From contig OX459101.1 in assembly GCA_949775045.1 (NCBI GenBank), positions 3,504,501-3,568,500 of the forward strand: a stretch of 64,000 nucleotides of DNA, in the 5' to 3' direction. The DNA is from Metridium senile (lineage: Eukaryota > Cnidaria > Anthozoa > Actiniaria > Metridiidae). The translations under genes and the position numbers were made by a program. Shown here one piece after another: positions 1-12,258 of the stretch (position 1 is the first letter of the stretch; every line of letters begins with the position of its first letter). The notes under the pieces were generated by a model. That model was not told the DNA's origin, did not search any database, and worked only from the letters and a program-made list of their open reading frames with translations.

Positions 1-253
1 TTAATACTTGTACACCACTAGAACTAGCAGTAGACATTCCTTCAATCCTTATCCCTGATATCTGACTGGATGTTTCAGACTGCATTATAATGGATGAATT
101 GTTACCTTTTCTGTTGTCAGTACTAGCTGTCAATGAATCTGTATTGATGGTGGTCACCATGGTATTTACATTAACTGTATTTGATGTCACCATTCCATCA
201 TCACCTTCAGAATTGTCAGAAAGTATATTACATGTTACACAACATGATGACAT
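1..253 (-). CDS. 5' part of an unrecognised Ser/Thr-rich ORF, cut by window edge
   Basis: An open frame begins with ATG at 253-251 on the minus strand and stays open for 84 codons to the window edge. The start reads MSSCCVTCNILSDNSEGDDG and continues rich in Ser, Thr, Asn and Val (VNVNTMVTTINTDS, SSQISGIRIEG). No domain is recognised. It lies downstream of the tyrosine-motif receptor gene on the same strand and could be a separate gene or an exon of something larger. The low complexity means chance openness cannot be excluded. Confidence 0.35.
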   Translation of the reverse strand, partial: MSSCCVTCNILSDNSEGDDGMVTSNTVNVNTMVTTINTDSLTASTDNRKGNNSSIIMQSETSSQISGIRIEGMSTASSSGVQVL

Positions 254-260
254 ATTATGA

Positions 261-474
261 ACAGGTTTCCATTTAAATCTGTACTTTCCCATTTAAATCT
301 GTACTTATGCAAATTGTGTTGATGTGTTCTAAACACACAGATCAACCAATCAGAGAAGTTCACTTCAGAAATAATAAACTCTGATTGGTTGATCTGTGTG
401 TTTAGCACACATCAACGCAATTTGCATAAGTATAGATTTAAATGGGAAAGTACAGATTTAAATGGGAACCTGTT
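261..474. repeat. Fold-back MITE-like inverted repeat
   Basis: The left arm begins ACAGGTTTCCATTTAAATCT and the right arm ends with its complement, AAATGGGAACCTGT. Both arms include a duplicated 'CCATTTAAATCTGTAC' block and the segment TTATGCAAATT. The arms are about 90-100 bp, separated by about 20 bp near 360. There is no coding content, and it is most likely a non-autonomous DNA transposon remnant. Confidence 0.75.
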
Positions 475-734
475 TATGATAATTATTGGATTGGCTTGAA
501 AGCTTATGAATTATTAATGAATTTTACAATGATAATTATTGCTATTGTTAATAATAGTATCTTTTTAACTTATTAACAACAAGTAAACATACTGCATTTA
601 TTTGTGCTTGTATCAATGTTAGCAAATATTTATATCACATGGCTTTAATGATGTTTATACAGGGGAGGGTCACAGCTTAAACTAAACCGTCAAAAAAGAA
701 ATACCACTCTGGCCCCTTTCATTATTATAAAGCT

Positions 735-1520
735 ATTGACTTTATGTTAAATTGCTATCACTAGTCACCATGGTTACTGTTATCACAACTATCATTAATA
801 CATTGCTATTATTATCAACCTACTGACTTTATGTTACATTGCTGTCATTAGTTACCATGGTTACTGTTATCACAACTATCATTAATACATTGCTATTATT
901 ATCAACCTACTGACTTCATGTTACATTGCTGTCATTAGTTACCATGGTTACTGTTATCATAACTATCATTAATACATTGCTATTATTATTAACCTACTGA
1001 CTTCACATTACATTGCTGTCATTAGTTACCATGGTTACTGTTATCACAACTGTCATTAATGCATTGCTATTATTATCAACCTACTGACTTTATGTTACAT
1101 TGCTATCATTAGTTACCATGGTTACTGTTATCACAACTATCATTAATGCATTGCTATTATTATCAACCTACTGATTTTACGTTACATTGTTGTCATTAGT
1201 TACCATGGTTACTGTTATCACAACTATCATTAATGCATTGCTATTATTATTAACCTACTGACTTTATGTTACATTGCTATCATTAGTCACCATGGTTACT
1301 GTTATCATAACTATCATTAATACATTGCTATTATTATTAACCTACTGACTTCACGTTACATTGCTATCATTAGTCACCATGGTTACTGTTATCATAACTA
1401 TCATTAATACATTGCTATTATTATTAACCTACTGACTTTATGTTACATTGCTATCATTAGTCACCATGGTTACTGTTATCACAACTATCATGAATGCATT
1501 GCTATTATTATTATTATTAA
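735..1520. repeat. 87-bp minisatellite, about 9 copies
   Basis: Tandem copies of a unit containing CACCATGGTTACTGTTATCA and TTGCTATTATTAT. Successive CCATGG sites fall at 768, 855 and 942, which gives an 87-bp period. Copies differ by a few substitutions. The array ends about 25 nt beyond the stop codon of the minus-strand receptor gene, so it probably lies in or just past its 3' UTR. Confidence 0.9.
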
Positions 1521-1543
1521 CCTATTCAATTCTGAAGATAGAG

Positions 1544-4500
1544 TCACAGTTGCGTTGTACCTTCATCTTTCAATGGTAATTCAGAGTACAGAGATGGTGG
1601 TATTTGTGGTGGTTCATCTGATTCATCATTAAATGGTAATTCAGAGTACAAACAATGTGGTATTGGTGGCGGTTCATCTGATTCATCACCAAGTCCATCC
1701 ATGCAGAAATTGTCTGGTGTTCTATTGTTCTCTGCCTTGTCCGTATGGGATGTTTTTCTTTGTTTATTAACCGCTGCATACATGTGCTCTGCTGTATCAG
1801 ATGATGATAGTTCCTTTGATTCATCACCAAGACCATCTGCACAGATAGTGTCACCAGCCTTGTCTGTATCACGGACTGTTTTTCTTTGTTTATTAACCTT
1901 TGCATAAGTATGCTCTGCTTTAACATTAGCACCAAGTATTGCTGGTTTATGGAGATTATCTCCTTCGCTTTGTGCTCTTCGTGCTACAGATGGCATGTGA
2001 ATGACAGAGGGAGGGGTGGGTACAACAATACCTGTATCTGACAGGGGTCTAGTAGGTGGGCTTTTAGTTGGTATTGAATGTTTTTTTTCTACCACTGCAT
2101 AATTATCATCAAATTCTTGAATTAATGGTATAATTCTCTTCATGTCGTCAGAAACAACCTCATATAGATCACTACCACTGCTTGTCTGTGATGGTTTAAT
2201 AGGATCATCTTTAGGGGCCACTACTGTATAGGCATATTCAAGCCCACCAGCATTATCCTTGTTTGTCTTTGGGGGTTTCCCTTTAGTTTCTACTACATCA
2301 TACATATGATTTCCTGTGGAATTTCTCTTCATTTCATTGTCATCATCAATACATGCATACAATTCTGAGGATGGACGAGGAACTTGGGTGATTTTGGGTT
2401 TTTTTGTTGCTGTTTCACTTAAAGCTTTCCTTGGACGAGTCTCCACTGCTTCATACTGATTCTCTTCTTCAATGAATGGCGGTGCAGTTTTCCCATCTGG
2501 TGTTGGAGGAAGGGGTACTGTAGAATGCCGACTAGTTTTCCCAGCTACTTTCTTGTCATCTTTTGAGGATTGGTTTTCAAATGTTGACTTAGTTTTGGAA
2601 GACTTTCTTCTTAACCAGCTTTTTTTACTCTTCACGTTTCCATCCTGTTCTTTGCTTTCTTTTTTATCACTTCCTTTCCTCGTAATAAGTTGTACTGGTT
2701 GCTTCCTTCCTTGAGTTGGTGTTGCAATGTTAGCTATATTACCTTTATACATAAAGGTATCTGATTGGCTAAATCCTGCTGTGTCTACTGGCTCATTATT
2801 TTGAGATGTTTGTTCTTTAGTACTATGACTTCTTACTCTATCTTTGTCTCTTGTTGGTTCAGGATTTGCTGCTGTTAGTGAAATCTCTTCTACCTTAAGA
2901 TTAACTTTTGTATATGACTGATTGCCAATGGATTCTAGACGAGGTGCTTTATCAACTGCAGAGTCATTTTGTTGACTTGATTGACAAGCTGTTCTTGCAC
3001 CACCATTTTCTCCTGTTGAAATGTTTTCACTTCTCTTGCTGTTGGAAGTATCCCTTCTTTCAGCATTTTGCTAAAACATCATAGAAATAGTTTAGTAAAT
3101 TGATAATATTACTTAAGAAATAAAATATGTTCTGTGCTTTCAAGCAGTTATGAAAACCGAGATACGTTTGTAAGAATTTGAGAGTAGACCAGTCCAAGCA
3201 TGAGACAAAGTCGAGTGTTTGGACCTGCTTGAAATGGGCGTATATGTGTTTGGAAATGGCGTGAGTGTGTTTTAACCTCTCATGAACAACGGGTTTTTTT
3301 CCAATCAACACGCTTGTACTATCATAACTATTTTATAATTTCTAATTAAAAGATGTTTACCTGAGTTTTGTCCACAGTTGATAGGCCAACAACGTGTTCA
3401 TCATATGATGTACCACCAACCTCATCACTAATGGTTCTGTAAATAGGTTCAAATTATTACTAGTGACAGCTAGCACTCATGTCATGACAGAAGAAACCAC
3501 AGGTAGCCCAAGCTCACTATCTGGGGTGATTTACTATAGAATGTATGGGGATTTTTCAACATATGATTTTTTGTCTTAATTCTTAATGAAATAAAATGAA
3601 ACTCTTACAGTGTCTTCTTGAAATCACTTGAAATCGCAGATGGTTGATGAAAGCAACAAGAAGACATGGTAAGAGTTTCATTTTATTTTATTACGAATTA
3701 AGGCAAAAAATCGTACATTAAGAAATCCCCATATATTCTATATCCGCGATTCGTGCTATATCGTCTTTACCCGTGAATTTAATGTGGCATTCCACTTGTC
3801 GGCCAATGAATTTTCCTTGAATTCCATACCGACATGGTTTTTAACGTAATGTAAAGTTTATTTTAACAAAAGTGAATCTTATTATGTGCGACTAAAAAGC
3901 CATTTTGTAGCTCAGCATACGCTTAGCTAATAAGAAAGCGAAAAGAAATCTGCTGAATGACAAATGAGTCAAACGTACCATTTCAATCAACCTCGTGGTG
4001 ACAAATTACTTGTTTTTCGATGATCAATTCAATTCTGTTAGGAAGCACAAATATACAAATCTAAACAGAGTTCTCTACTAAAGCTAACAATGAAGAAGTA
4101 AGGACTTTACATGTGAAATTCGGCAATGGATCAGCAATGGATTCAGCTACAATGCAATGACGAAGGAAAAAACAAACTGAAGATGTTGTTTCATGAAAGT
4201 TAAACCAACAAAAAAATCCTCTCAAAAGCCGACTGTTGGCTACAGATCATGGTTAGGTATGTTTTTTCTTTTAATTGATTTCAGTTAAAACTAAGTTTTG
4301 AAGAAAACGCTAAAACATTACAAATCTTTTTTTAGTAAAGTGTTTGCTTCATTTCAATCAAAAACGCCGAAGATGAGTAAAAATCTCAAACTTTTACACT
4401 GAAACTAGGACTGCAATGAACATGATTAAAGCTTAGAGTTTTTGAATCACAAACGTATGATCTATAAGTTTTTTTTTCCTGGTTTATGTTTGTATTTTAA

Positions 4501-7195
4501 TTTAGTGTAAACTTTAGGTTGAAGTTTGCAAAATACCCGTGAAATTGAAAATAAAGCTCATTAATACCCATTTTGAAATTATCTGGCTGTTTAGTTTATG
4601 TTCCACGACTCTAGAAAAGTAATATGATGATTAAAAATGTTGTCTTTGATTGAAAAATTGCCTTTCAAGTTGTAACAAATAGCGACTAAAAACCAAGCAA
4701 GCGAAAGAAAATGATTGCTTTTCATGCCGAGCTAGTAGCAGGAAAAAAATTGCTCTTTTTTAAAGCAAAACTCATCTATTAGCAAGTTAATCATTTGCCT
4801 CTATACTCTCTGAAGTTAAAATTACTTGCTTGGTCGATTCATCTTTTTAATGCACGGATAATAATGAAAAAACCTATATTTATTAAGAATTATCAAGTGG
4901 GTGGTATTCAGCTTTCTGAGCATTGAATTCAGCTTTCTGAGCGTTGAATATCACTCTGAATACCCTCTCATCCGGTTTGTGTTTCAGCCAATCAGCACGC
5001 GAGTTTCTAATGTGATATGGGATTCTATAGAAAACCAACACAGATAGTGAGCTTGGGCTACCTGTGAAGAAACATGCTGTCTAATAGGCACAAACGTTTC
5101 TTTTGGAGGGAACCAGTAAAAAGCTGTTTTGGGATAACTGTGGGTTTATTTGCAAGCATCTTCTCTCCCTCTTCCTTCCTCTGTTATTTTGCATTCATCT
5201 TGGGTTTCATAATACCACAGCTATCCCAAAACAACTTTTTCCCTTTCCCCAAAAATGAAGTTTATGCTTATGGTTATAGTTACAGTACAGGTTAGTTCTA
5301 AGCAATCAATCAATAGTCAAGAGTCTTTCTCAAGACTTACATTCCCCATGCAACTCATTGTCATAATTATGTTGATAATATTTACTTACTTCTCAACGTT
5401 GTTTTTATTACAAGCACACATTGCTAATACAACAATGAGGGTTAGAATAGCAGCAACAGTCATCCATGCAGACATCATATAAAAAGACGATTGTTTGTCA
5501 TCATCGCTGGACTTTACTCCAAGAAGTTTACGCTGGTAATTCAGCCTCCCATTGCTTACTGCTGCACTGTTGACTACAGACAACAATAAACTGTTATAAA
5601 TATTTTAGAAATTGTTTATTGTTCGTTGAACAACTGAGTTGTCCAACGAATAATAAATGATTTCTAAAATATTTCTGGGTGCCCACGTTTTTTTGATTGG
5701 CACTGTAACACATTCTGTTTTATTTTATTTATTTGATACTTGGTACAGCTGGGGGCATATGAAACCAAGGCGGTGCTTAACAACCGAGGCCTGACTATTG
5801 TACCAGGAGACAACCCCCTACTCTTTAAGAATAGCACAACAGGATCTCTATTGTCCACCTTATATAGGTTTTACAGTGAACGCAGACAGGACCTCTGGCT
5901 TTACTTCCTTATCCGAGAAGACAACACACAATATTAGATATAGTAAAGTGTCTTGCCCAAGGACACAAAACAATCGCCTAGACTGGGAATCGAAACCAAA
6001 CCAGTAGGCCCAGAATTCAATCCACTGACCACTAGACCGTCACGCCTCTCTATTTAATGCAATATTGATAGGAGTTAAGAGTTAATTAATACTAAAAGAT
6101 TTCAGATATCAGAAGCATGACCAATATATTAAAATAGACACAACAGTACTATATATTCAAATATTTGCATTTAAAAAAAGTTATGTTGATAATCATCATG
6201 TATAATTATTAATAAATTATAATATTTTTTGTGAGATATGGCTTGATTCCTTACCATTACAATCAGAGAATAATGTATGATATATATATTCACTTGATCA
6301 TGCAGTCATGAAATATGCAATTAATTTACGTTCTTTGTATTACGTCTTTGTTACGGTCTATGATTTTGTATCCATATTTGACATTCTATTTAATGGCCAA
6401 TCATCCGATAAATATAGCTTTCGCTTTCCTATAACAGTTCTCATGCAATCGTATCAATAAATAGTTTTCCTTTCTTTATTCATGTTGAAGTATGTCTGCA
6501 GACAAGTGAATGACAGATGGACCCCGAGTTCAGCTATGGCATCAAAGCAAACAAAATATTCAAATTAAGTTTATACTCACCAAAAGAAGAAAGACTACAT
6601 TTCTTGTCTTTACAGTTCAGTTCGACAGTAACTTTCACGTTTTTGGGAATATTTTCGCGAGTCTTTAACTATTAAAACAAGGAAGATACGCATTTTTTAG
6701 AAGATCTTTTGTTTGACAAAACAAAGAAAAACTAATTTGTCAACAAATCTTAAGGAAATATAATGTTAACTGTTAGCTTTGATTCAGTAAATGTAATCTA
6801 ATACGCTGAAAATATAGTATTTCAAGAGATTGAAGTAAGTTAAAAGTCTGCACCTGGAGTACATTGTTGTTGTCGGCTTGCTTGGTAAACCATCGAGTAC
6901 CTCTAATAGAAAACCTTTTCTTGTTCAAAATAGCTGTATATCTCACAGATATTACACGGCAATCCTTTAAGGAATCATGCGGATCCCCCTTCCGACCATT
7001 AAGGATGAGCAATCGTTGGTATCTAGCGAAATTAGCAGGCAAACTTTGAAGAGAAAGATCAGGACACTTTTTACTTCCGCTGGTCGAAGTATGAATTCCT
7101 TCACTACGAACGGCTAGAATACAAACTACAATAACCAAACAGCATACAAATGCTTGCTTCATCTCAATAGTACATCCTATAATCCATGTAGACAT
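1544..7195 (-). CDS. Type I membrane protein with multi-tyrosine (ITIM-like) tail; 5 exons
   Basis: Exons, in order of translation: 7195-6854, 6668-6581, 5573-5390, 3436-3361 and 3070-1544. Together they give 738 residues, and all four junctions keep frame with GT-AG sites (the third donor is GAGAA|GTAAGT). Met12 may be the true start, since a signal-peptide-like stretch (KQAFVCCLVIVVCILAV) follows it. The ectodomain is only about 145 residues with four cysteines and no family I recognise. The TM helix is near residues 178-198, followed by a basic NKNN stop-transfer. The tail has about eleven Yxx[V/I/L] motifs (YTKV, YEAV, YACI, YDVV, YTVV, YEVV, YAVV, YAKV, YAAV, YSEL twice) plus proline-rich PLPPTP and PPPIP stretches. 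SH2- and SH3-domain recruitment is inferred. Most motifs lack the classical ITIM -2 residue; SLYSEL fits it fully. Confidence 0.8.
3498..5068. mobile_element. 1.57-kb inverted-repeat DNA transposon in receptor intron
   Basis: Terminal inverted repeats of about 26 bp start CACAGGTAGCCCAAGCTCAC at 3498; the complement ends at 5068. The repeat AAGAAAC flanks both ends directly and looks like a 7-bp target-site duplication. An internal inverted pair lies at about 3541-3735. No transposase ORF is seen, so it is non-autonomous. Related ends occur near 15640, 15940 and 23279. Confidence 0.8.
5596..5672. repeat. Imperfect hairpin repeat
   Basis: AAATATTTTAGAAATTGTTTATTGTTCGTTG is mirrored by CAACGAATAATAAATGATTTCTAAAATATTT around ACAACTGAGTTGT. 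It lies in the intron immediately upstream of the transmembrane exon. This is a short fold-back, possibly a small MITE. Confidence 0.6.
5700..6057 (-). mobile_element. tRNA-derived SINE
   Basis: On the minus strand the head (6057 downward) has an A-box-like TCTAGTGGTCAGTG and a B box GGTTTCGATTCCC. These are followed by the CCTTGGGCAAGACAC block that is common in marine-invertebrate SINEs, and the element ends in an AT-rich, AAATAAATAAAA-like tail. It is intronic to the receptor gene. Confidence 0.65.
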
Positions 7196-7645
7196 TAGAC
7201 AATACGGATATTATAGAGATTTCAGCATTTGTGACAGTTGTTGCTGAAGCTTTTCATAACAAAACACACCTCACTGTAACGATCCACTCGAAACTGATTA
7301 GTAGATTACCCAGCAGGCGTTGGGAAACTCATTGGAACCGGATGTATACACTATTATTTTAAGAAATATAAAAAAATATTTGATGTTCCTTGTATATTTT
7401 GTTGATACCAATATCAATAATAAAACATTAAAATTTATATTTAATACTTTCTTGTCAATGTTTGAAAACGATTTTTATAATGTTCAACCAAAAATAATAT
7501 AAATATAATTAAACAGATATAAATTGTTGGATTCTTGCTGTTAATCAATGGATAATTATTATTTGATTATAATTTAAAGAAATAAAAAAAACTAAGAATA
7601 AAATGGCACAGGAAATACATTTTAAAATAAAGCATTGAACGTATT

Positions 7646-7685
7646 GCATTGTGGGACAGCCACTCCTCTCGATTACCCACAATGC
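7646..7685. promoter_or_regulatory. Palindromic CCCACAATGC promoter motif between divergent genes
   Basis: GCATTGTGGG (7646-7655) and its complement CCCACAATGC (7676-7685) face each other 30 nt upstream of the CCT1 start codon, in the interval shared with the minus-strand receptor gene. The motif resembles half of the ZNF143/Staf-type promoter element of animals; that assignment is inference. No TATA box is evident on the CCT1 side. Confidence 0.45.
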
Positions 7686-7714
7686 TGTAGTGTCATTAGC
7701 ACGTTGGTTTCAAG

Positions 7715-10700
7715 ATGTCGTCCACTGCGCCAAGTTCTGCTGAATTGCTTAGTGTTGGAGGTGAAAGAACTTCTGGACAGAACATAAGAAACCAAAATGG
7801 TACTGTAAAATCTTTGTTCAATGTTTTCCTGTCAATTTGTTAACTTATTTTGTGATATTTTGTTGTAGTAACTGCCGTGACAGCGATCGCAAACATCGTG
7901 AAAAGTTCTCTTGGTCCAGTTGGGTTGGATAAAATGTTGGTCGATGATATTGGGGTAAACCTTACTAGAATTAAATATATAACTATCTTGTGACTTACTT
8001 GGTATCTTTATGGTTTGTTCTACATATGACATAGATCAGGCTATTGCTAAATGCCGTACATCAAGTGAATCAGAAAAATGCCGGTACACAGCTCAGCTGT
8101 CATGTATATTTCACACGTGTTTATTCGTTTATGTCATAGAAAACTGTAGTTGAAGTATTTGGACATAGAACGATTCCTCTCTGTTGTTTTATCCTGTTAA
8201 AGTATTATCTTCTGAGGGTTATTAAGGTTTATTATGTACAATTGTGGTACATAATTGAACACATCACAGTAACTTGATGTACATTACATACACACCATAG
8301 AATAATATTTCTCATTGGCTGTGTGTGTTAAGGTGGTGGTCTAGCTTATGTGAGGGTTGTGGTCTGATGTCTGTCTGTGTAAGGGTGGTGGTCTGATGGC
8401 CGTGTGAGTGTATAATGTACAATAATTTATAATTTGATAGGTAATATAATGAAATTTGTAAAATTTGTAAAAAATGTTGACTTAACTTTACTGACGTCTT
8501 TAATAATTTATACAGCGCTTTTTACAAAACAAATTGAGCAAGAGCGCTTAACAATAATTATAAGAACTAAAAACTATAAAATAAATATGGACAATATATA
8601 AATATATAATGAATCGCTACAATAATAGAGCAAAAACACTAAAACCATGAAATAAAAACGAAAATAGTAACTAACCAATAGTTAGTTATTTATTTAGTGA
8701 CTATTTATTCAGTATCACTCAACCAGAAACATTGAATCCAAAGGAAACAATACCTCATTACAATGTTACTTGTATAGATGGTTACTTCTGATACATTGAC
8801 TGACACGTCCTTATGTTCTTTCAGGATGTTACTATTACCAACGATGGTGCTACTATACTGAAACTGTTGGAGGTGGAGCACCCTGCTGCTAAGATTCTTT
8901 GTGAACTGGCTGATTTACAAGACCAGGAAGTAGGAGATGGCACTACGTCTGTGGTCATTTTTGCTGCTGAACTGTTAAAGGGCGCTAATGAACTTGTAAC
9001 ACAGAAAATACACCCAACGTCTATTATTAGCGGTTATAGACTAGCATGCAAGTGAGTGTTCTTTAGAATTATTAATAGAATTACCTTATACTATTAGAGG
9101 GGGCATAAGGGTTTACAGTGATGCATTTCACATTATTTTTGTTGCGTTTTTGCATTTTTCATTTATATCTGCAGTTTTACAAATCTTGCGGTTGCGGTTT
9201 TTAACAAATGTTGGCGTGATTGTGTAGGTTTTGCTGATTTTTGTTTGATGTTTTGCAGTTTCCCTCCTTAAGCCCTCTCCTATTACTAGTACTGTCATTA
9301 CCTTAGACTGTTGCCAAATAGAAAGCAATTATTGGATGAGGTTGAGCATGATATCGTAAATTATCAAGGCCGAAATTCCGAAAACCGAATTCAATAATTG
9401 TTTTATTATACATTTTTTAAAGTAAAAGTACAATTATAATCAGGCAAAAGAGACAATAACAAGCAGATCTACTGACATTTTCACATCAACTCCCTGAGAA
9501 CCGAGAGAGCCTGGGAACTTGACAGTGATAACTACAGATACTGCAATTATCACTGTCAAGTTCACATGCTACTCAGATTTAGCCTTGTGCTCTCGGCCAA
9601 TCAGATTCAATGTAGTTAGTAAAATGTATAATAATAACATATATATGTTGTAAAACTCTTGACATATTACTAAAGCTTCAGTTGTTTTCAGTCAGTATTT
9701 GTGGTTCATGGATGTTGTTAACTTGTTGTTTTTTGATTCCAGAGAGGCTTGTAAATACATCCAGGAACATTTAACCATCAACATAGATGAGCTTGGAAGA
9801 GATTGTATTGTTAATGCAGCCAAGACATCATTATCCTCCAAGCTAATAAACCAACAGTCTGACTTCTTTGCTAATATGATAGTTGATGCTGTGACAGCAG
9901 TTAAAAGAACGGGCAACAAGGGTGAAGCTAAGTATCCTATTAAAGGCATTAATATACTCAAGGCTCATGGTGGAAGTACTAAAGAAAGTATTCATGTTGA
10001 TGGATATGCTTTGAATTGTACAATTGCATCCCAAGGTAAATAGGTTTTATATAAATTGATGAATTTTGCTTTATTGTTAGTTCTATAATATTATAATAAT
10101 TTTGTGTAGTATATAATTTGTTATTATGTTCATTGTAGCCTACGTTGCTTACATGAATCAATGTATACGAATCAATGCCAGAAAACTTGTTCTAAGATTC
10201 TCTAAAACTTGCACTATTTTATATAATAGATTCTGATTGGCTCTTAGTGGTGCTCATTCTTACACAAACTCCTATTGGATAACAATTTCCAACTGGTTGT
10301 AGCTTGTTGGCAAATATAAACAAGCATATCTTTCTTCTTCCGAATATAATTCAAAACAACAAGGTTTTTTCTTGTCATTTCGACGCCTTTGGGCATCATT
10401 TTCAAGAGTGAATATTTATTGCAAATCAAAGATAAATAAGTACAAATTTGAATAATCTAAGTTAAATTGACCTCCTGAGATTTGTAGGCTATATGTTTAA
10501 AATAGTTTTGATCGAATAAAGAAAGATTGAGTGTTTATTGATGGTTTCAGGTCCTTGATAAACATCATTTCAACAGCAAACAGTGTATCTTTCGTCATTT
10601 CTTAAATTGTACATCATCATACTAATCAGTCTATTATATGGATGATTGTAAAACAAAGGGCAATTTTTCATGATTTGATAAAGCATATTCTCTATTTCAG

Positions 10701-12221
10701 CTATGCCCAAGAGAATATTTAATGCCAAAATAGCTTGCCTGGATTTCTCTCTACAAAAAGCAAAGATGCATCTTGGTGTCAGTGTTGTTGTTGACGACCC
10801 TGAAAAACTTGAAGCAATAAGGGAAAGGTAATAATACTAATATTACAATTATACAGAGCTTTAAATTGCTTGGCCAAATGCCAGGCCAAATTTAAGGTTT
10901 GGAAGACAAAAATAAGTATTACAGTGCGGACACTCCAACAGGGACCACTTTAGATGAATTGATAATCAACCAATCATATTACAGCTTTCAGTTCAAGAAT
11001 GTTATGGGCGCGAGAACACTATAATTTGATTGGCTTATGCTGTTATCAGTTCAATCTCTTTCTGGTTTAAATATTTTTTGATTGGACGGTTTTGTCTAAG
11101 TGGTCCCGGTTGGAGTGTCCGCACTGTAACTGCCAAATGGTTATAAGCAAATTGCAGTCAAAATTTACTGGAAATCATCTTTCATGCACTGTTACTTTAT
11201 GTGGAAGTCACTGGCAGGCCAAATTGTTTTTACTATTTTGAGCCCTGACAGTTATACTGCTTGTTTATTATTAGGTACTAATATTATTGTAATATTATTA
11301 TCAACAGGGAGAGTGGTATTACCAAGGACAGAATTCAGAAGATCTTGTCATCAGGAGCTAATGTTGTCTTGGTAACAGGTGGTATTGATGATCTGTGTCT
11401 GAAATACTTTGTGGAAAATGGTGCTATGGGTGTACGACGTGTCAAAAAAGCTGATCTAAAAAGAATAGCAAGAGCAACAGGAGGTAACAAGTTATTAAAC
11501 ACTAGGTGTACTTCATACTGCAATGAATAGTAAACTAATGTTTATTTTGATAAACTTTTACTCTGACGAAGGGCTAAGGCTCGAAATGTCAGTAAAGTTA
11601 AGTTAACAATTTTTACGGTGTTACAAATTTTATTATATTACCTATATCAAACACCAACGCAGCCTATACTAGTTTTTGCTAGTTTCTAATAATGTTTATT
11701 TTGGATTATCTAGCAACTATGGTGTTGTCACTGGCAAATCTTGAAGGTGAAGAAAGCTTTGATGCTAGTATGCTGGGTGCAGCTGATGAAGTAAGACAGG
11801 ATAGAATCTGTGATGATGAACTTATCATCATTAAAGGGTAATTACTACAGTATTGTTGTGCTTTGTAAGGTAGACACTTGCTACTGCATATCACACATGC
11901 ATTTTGTTCAATAAAATTTAAAAAGTGCCATGGTTAAAAAAAAAAAAAAAAAAATGAGTTTTGTCAGTTTTTAAGCTTCAGGTTTTTTATTGCCATATAA
12001 TTTTGCTTCTACAATTTACTCTTATCCATATTTGCAAATGATTCAATGATTTTTATAATAGGAAATGTTAGAGAAACCTTAGATCTATCATTAGAACATA
12101 GTCTAATGCTTTTCCTAGTAGAAGCTGAAACAATTGTAAAGAACAATGTACTTAACTAGCGTAGACGTAATAGTCCGCTTGTTAATGTAACTATGATACA
12201 CAAAATAAAATAAAACTTGCC

Positions 12222-12258
<37 letters not shown>

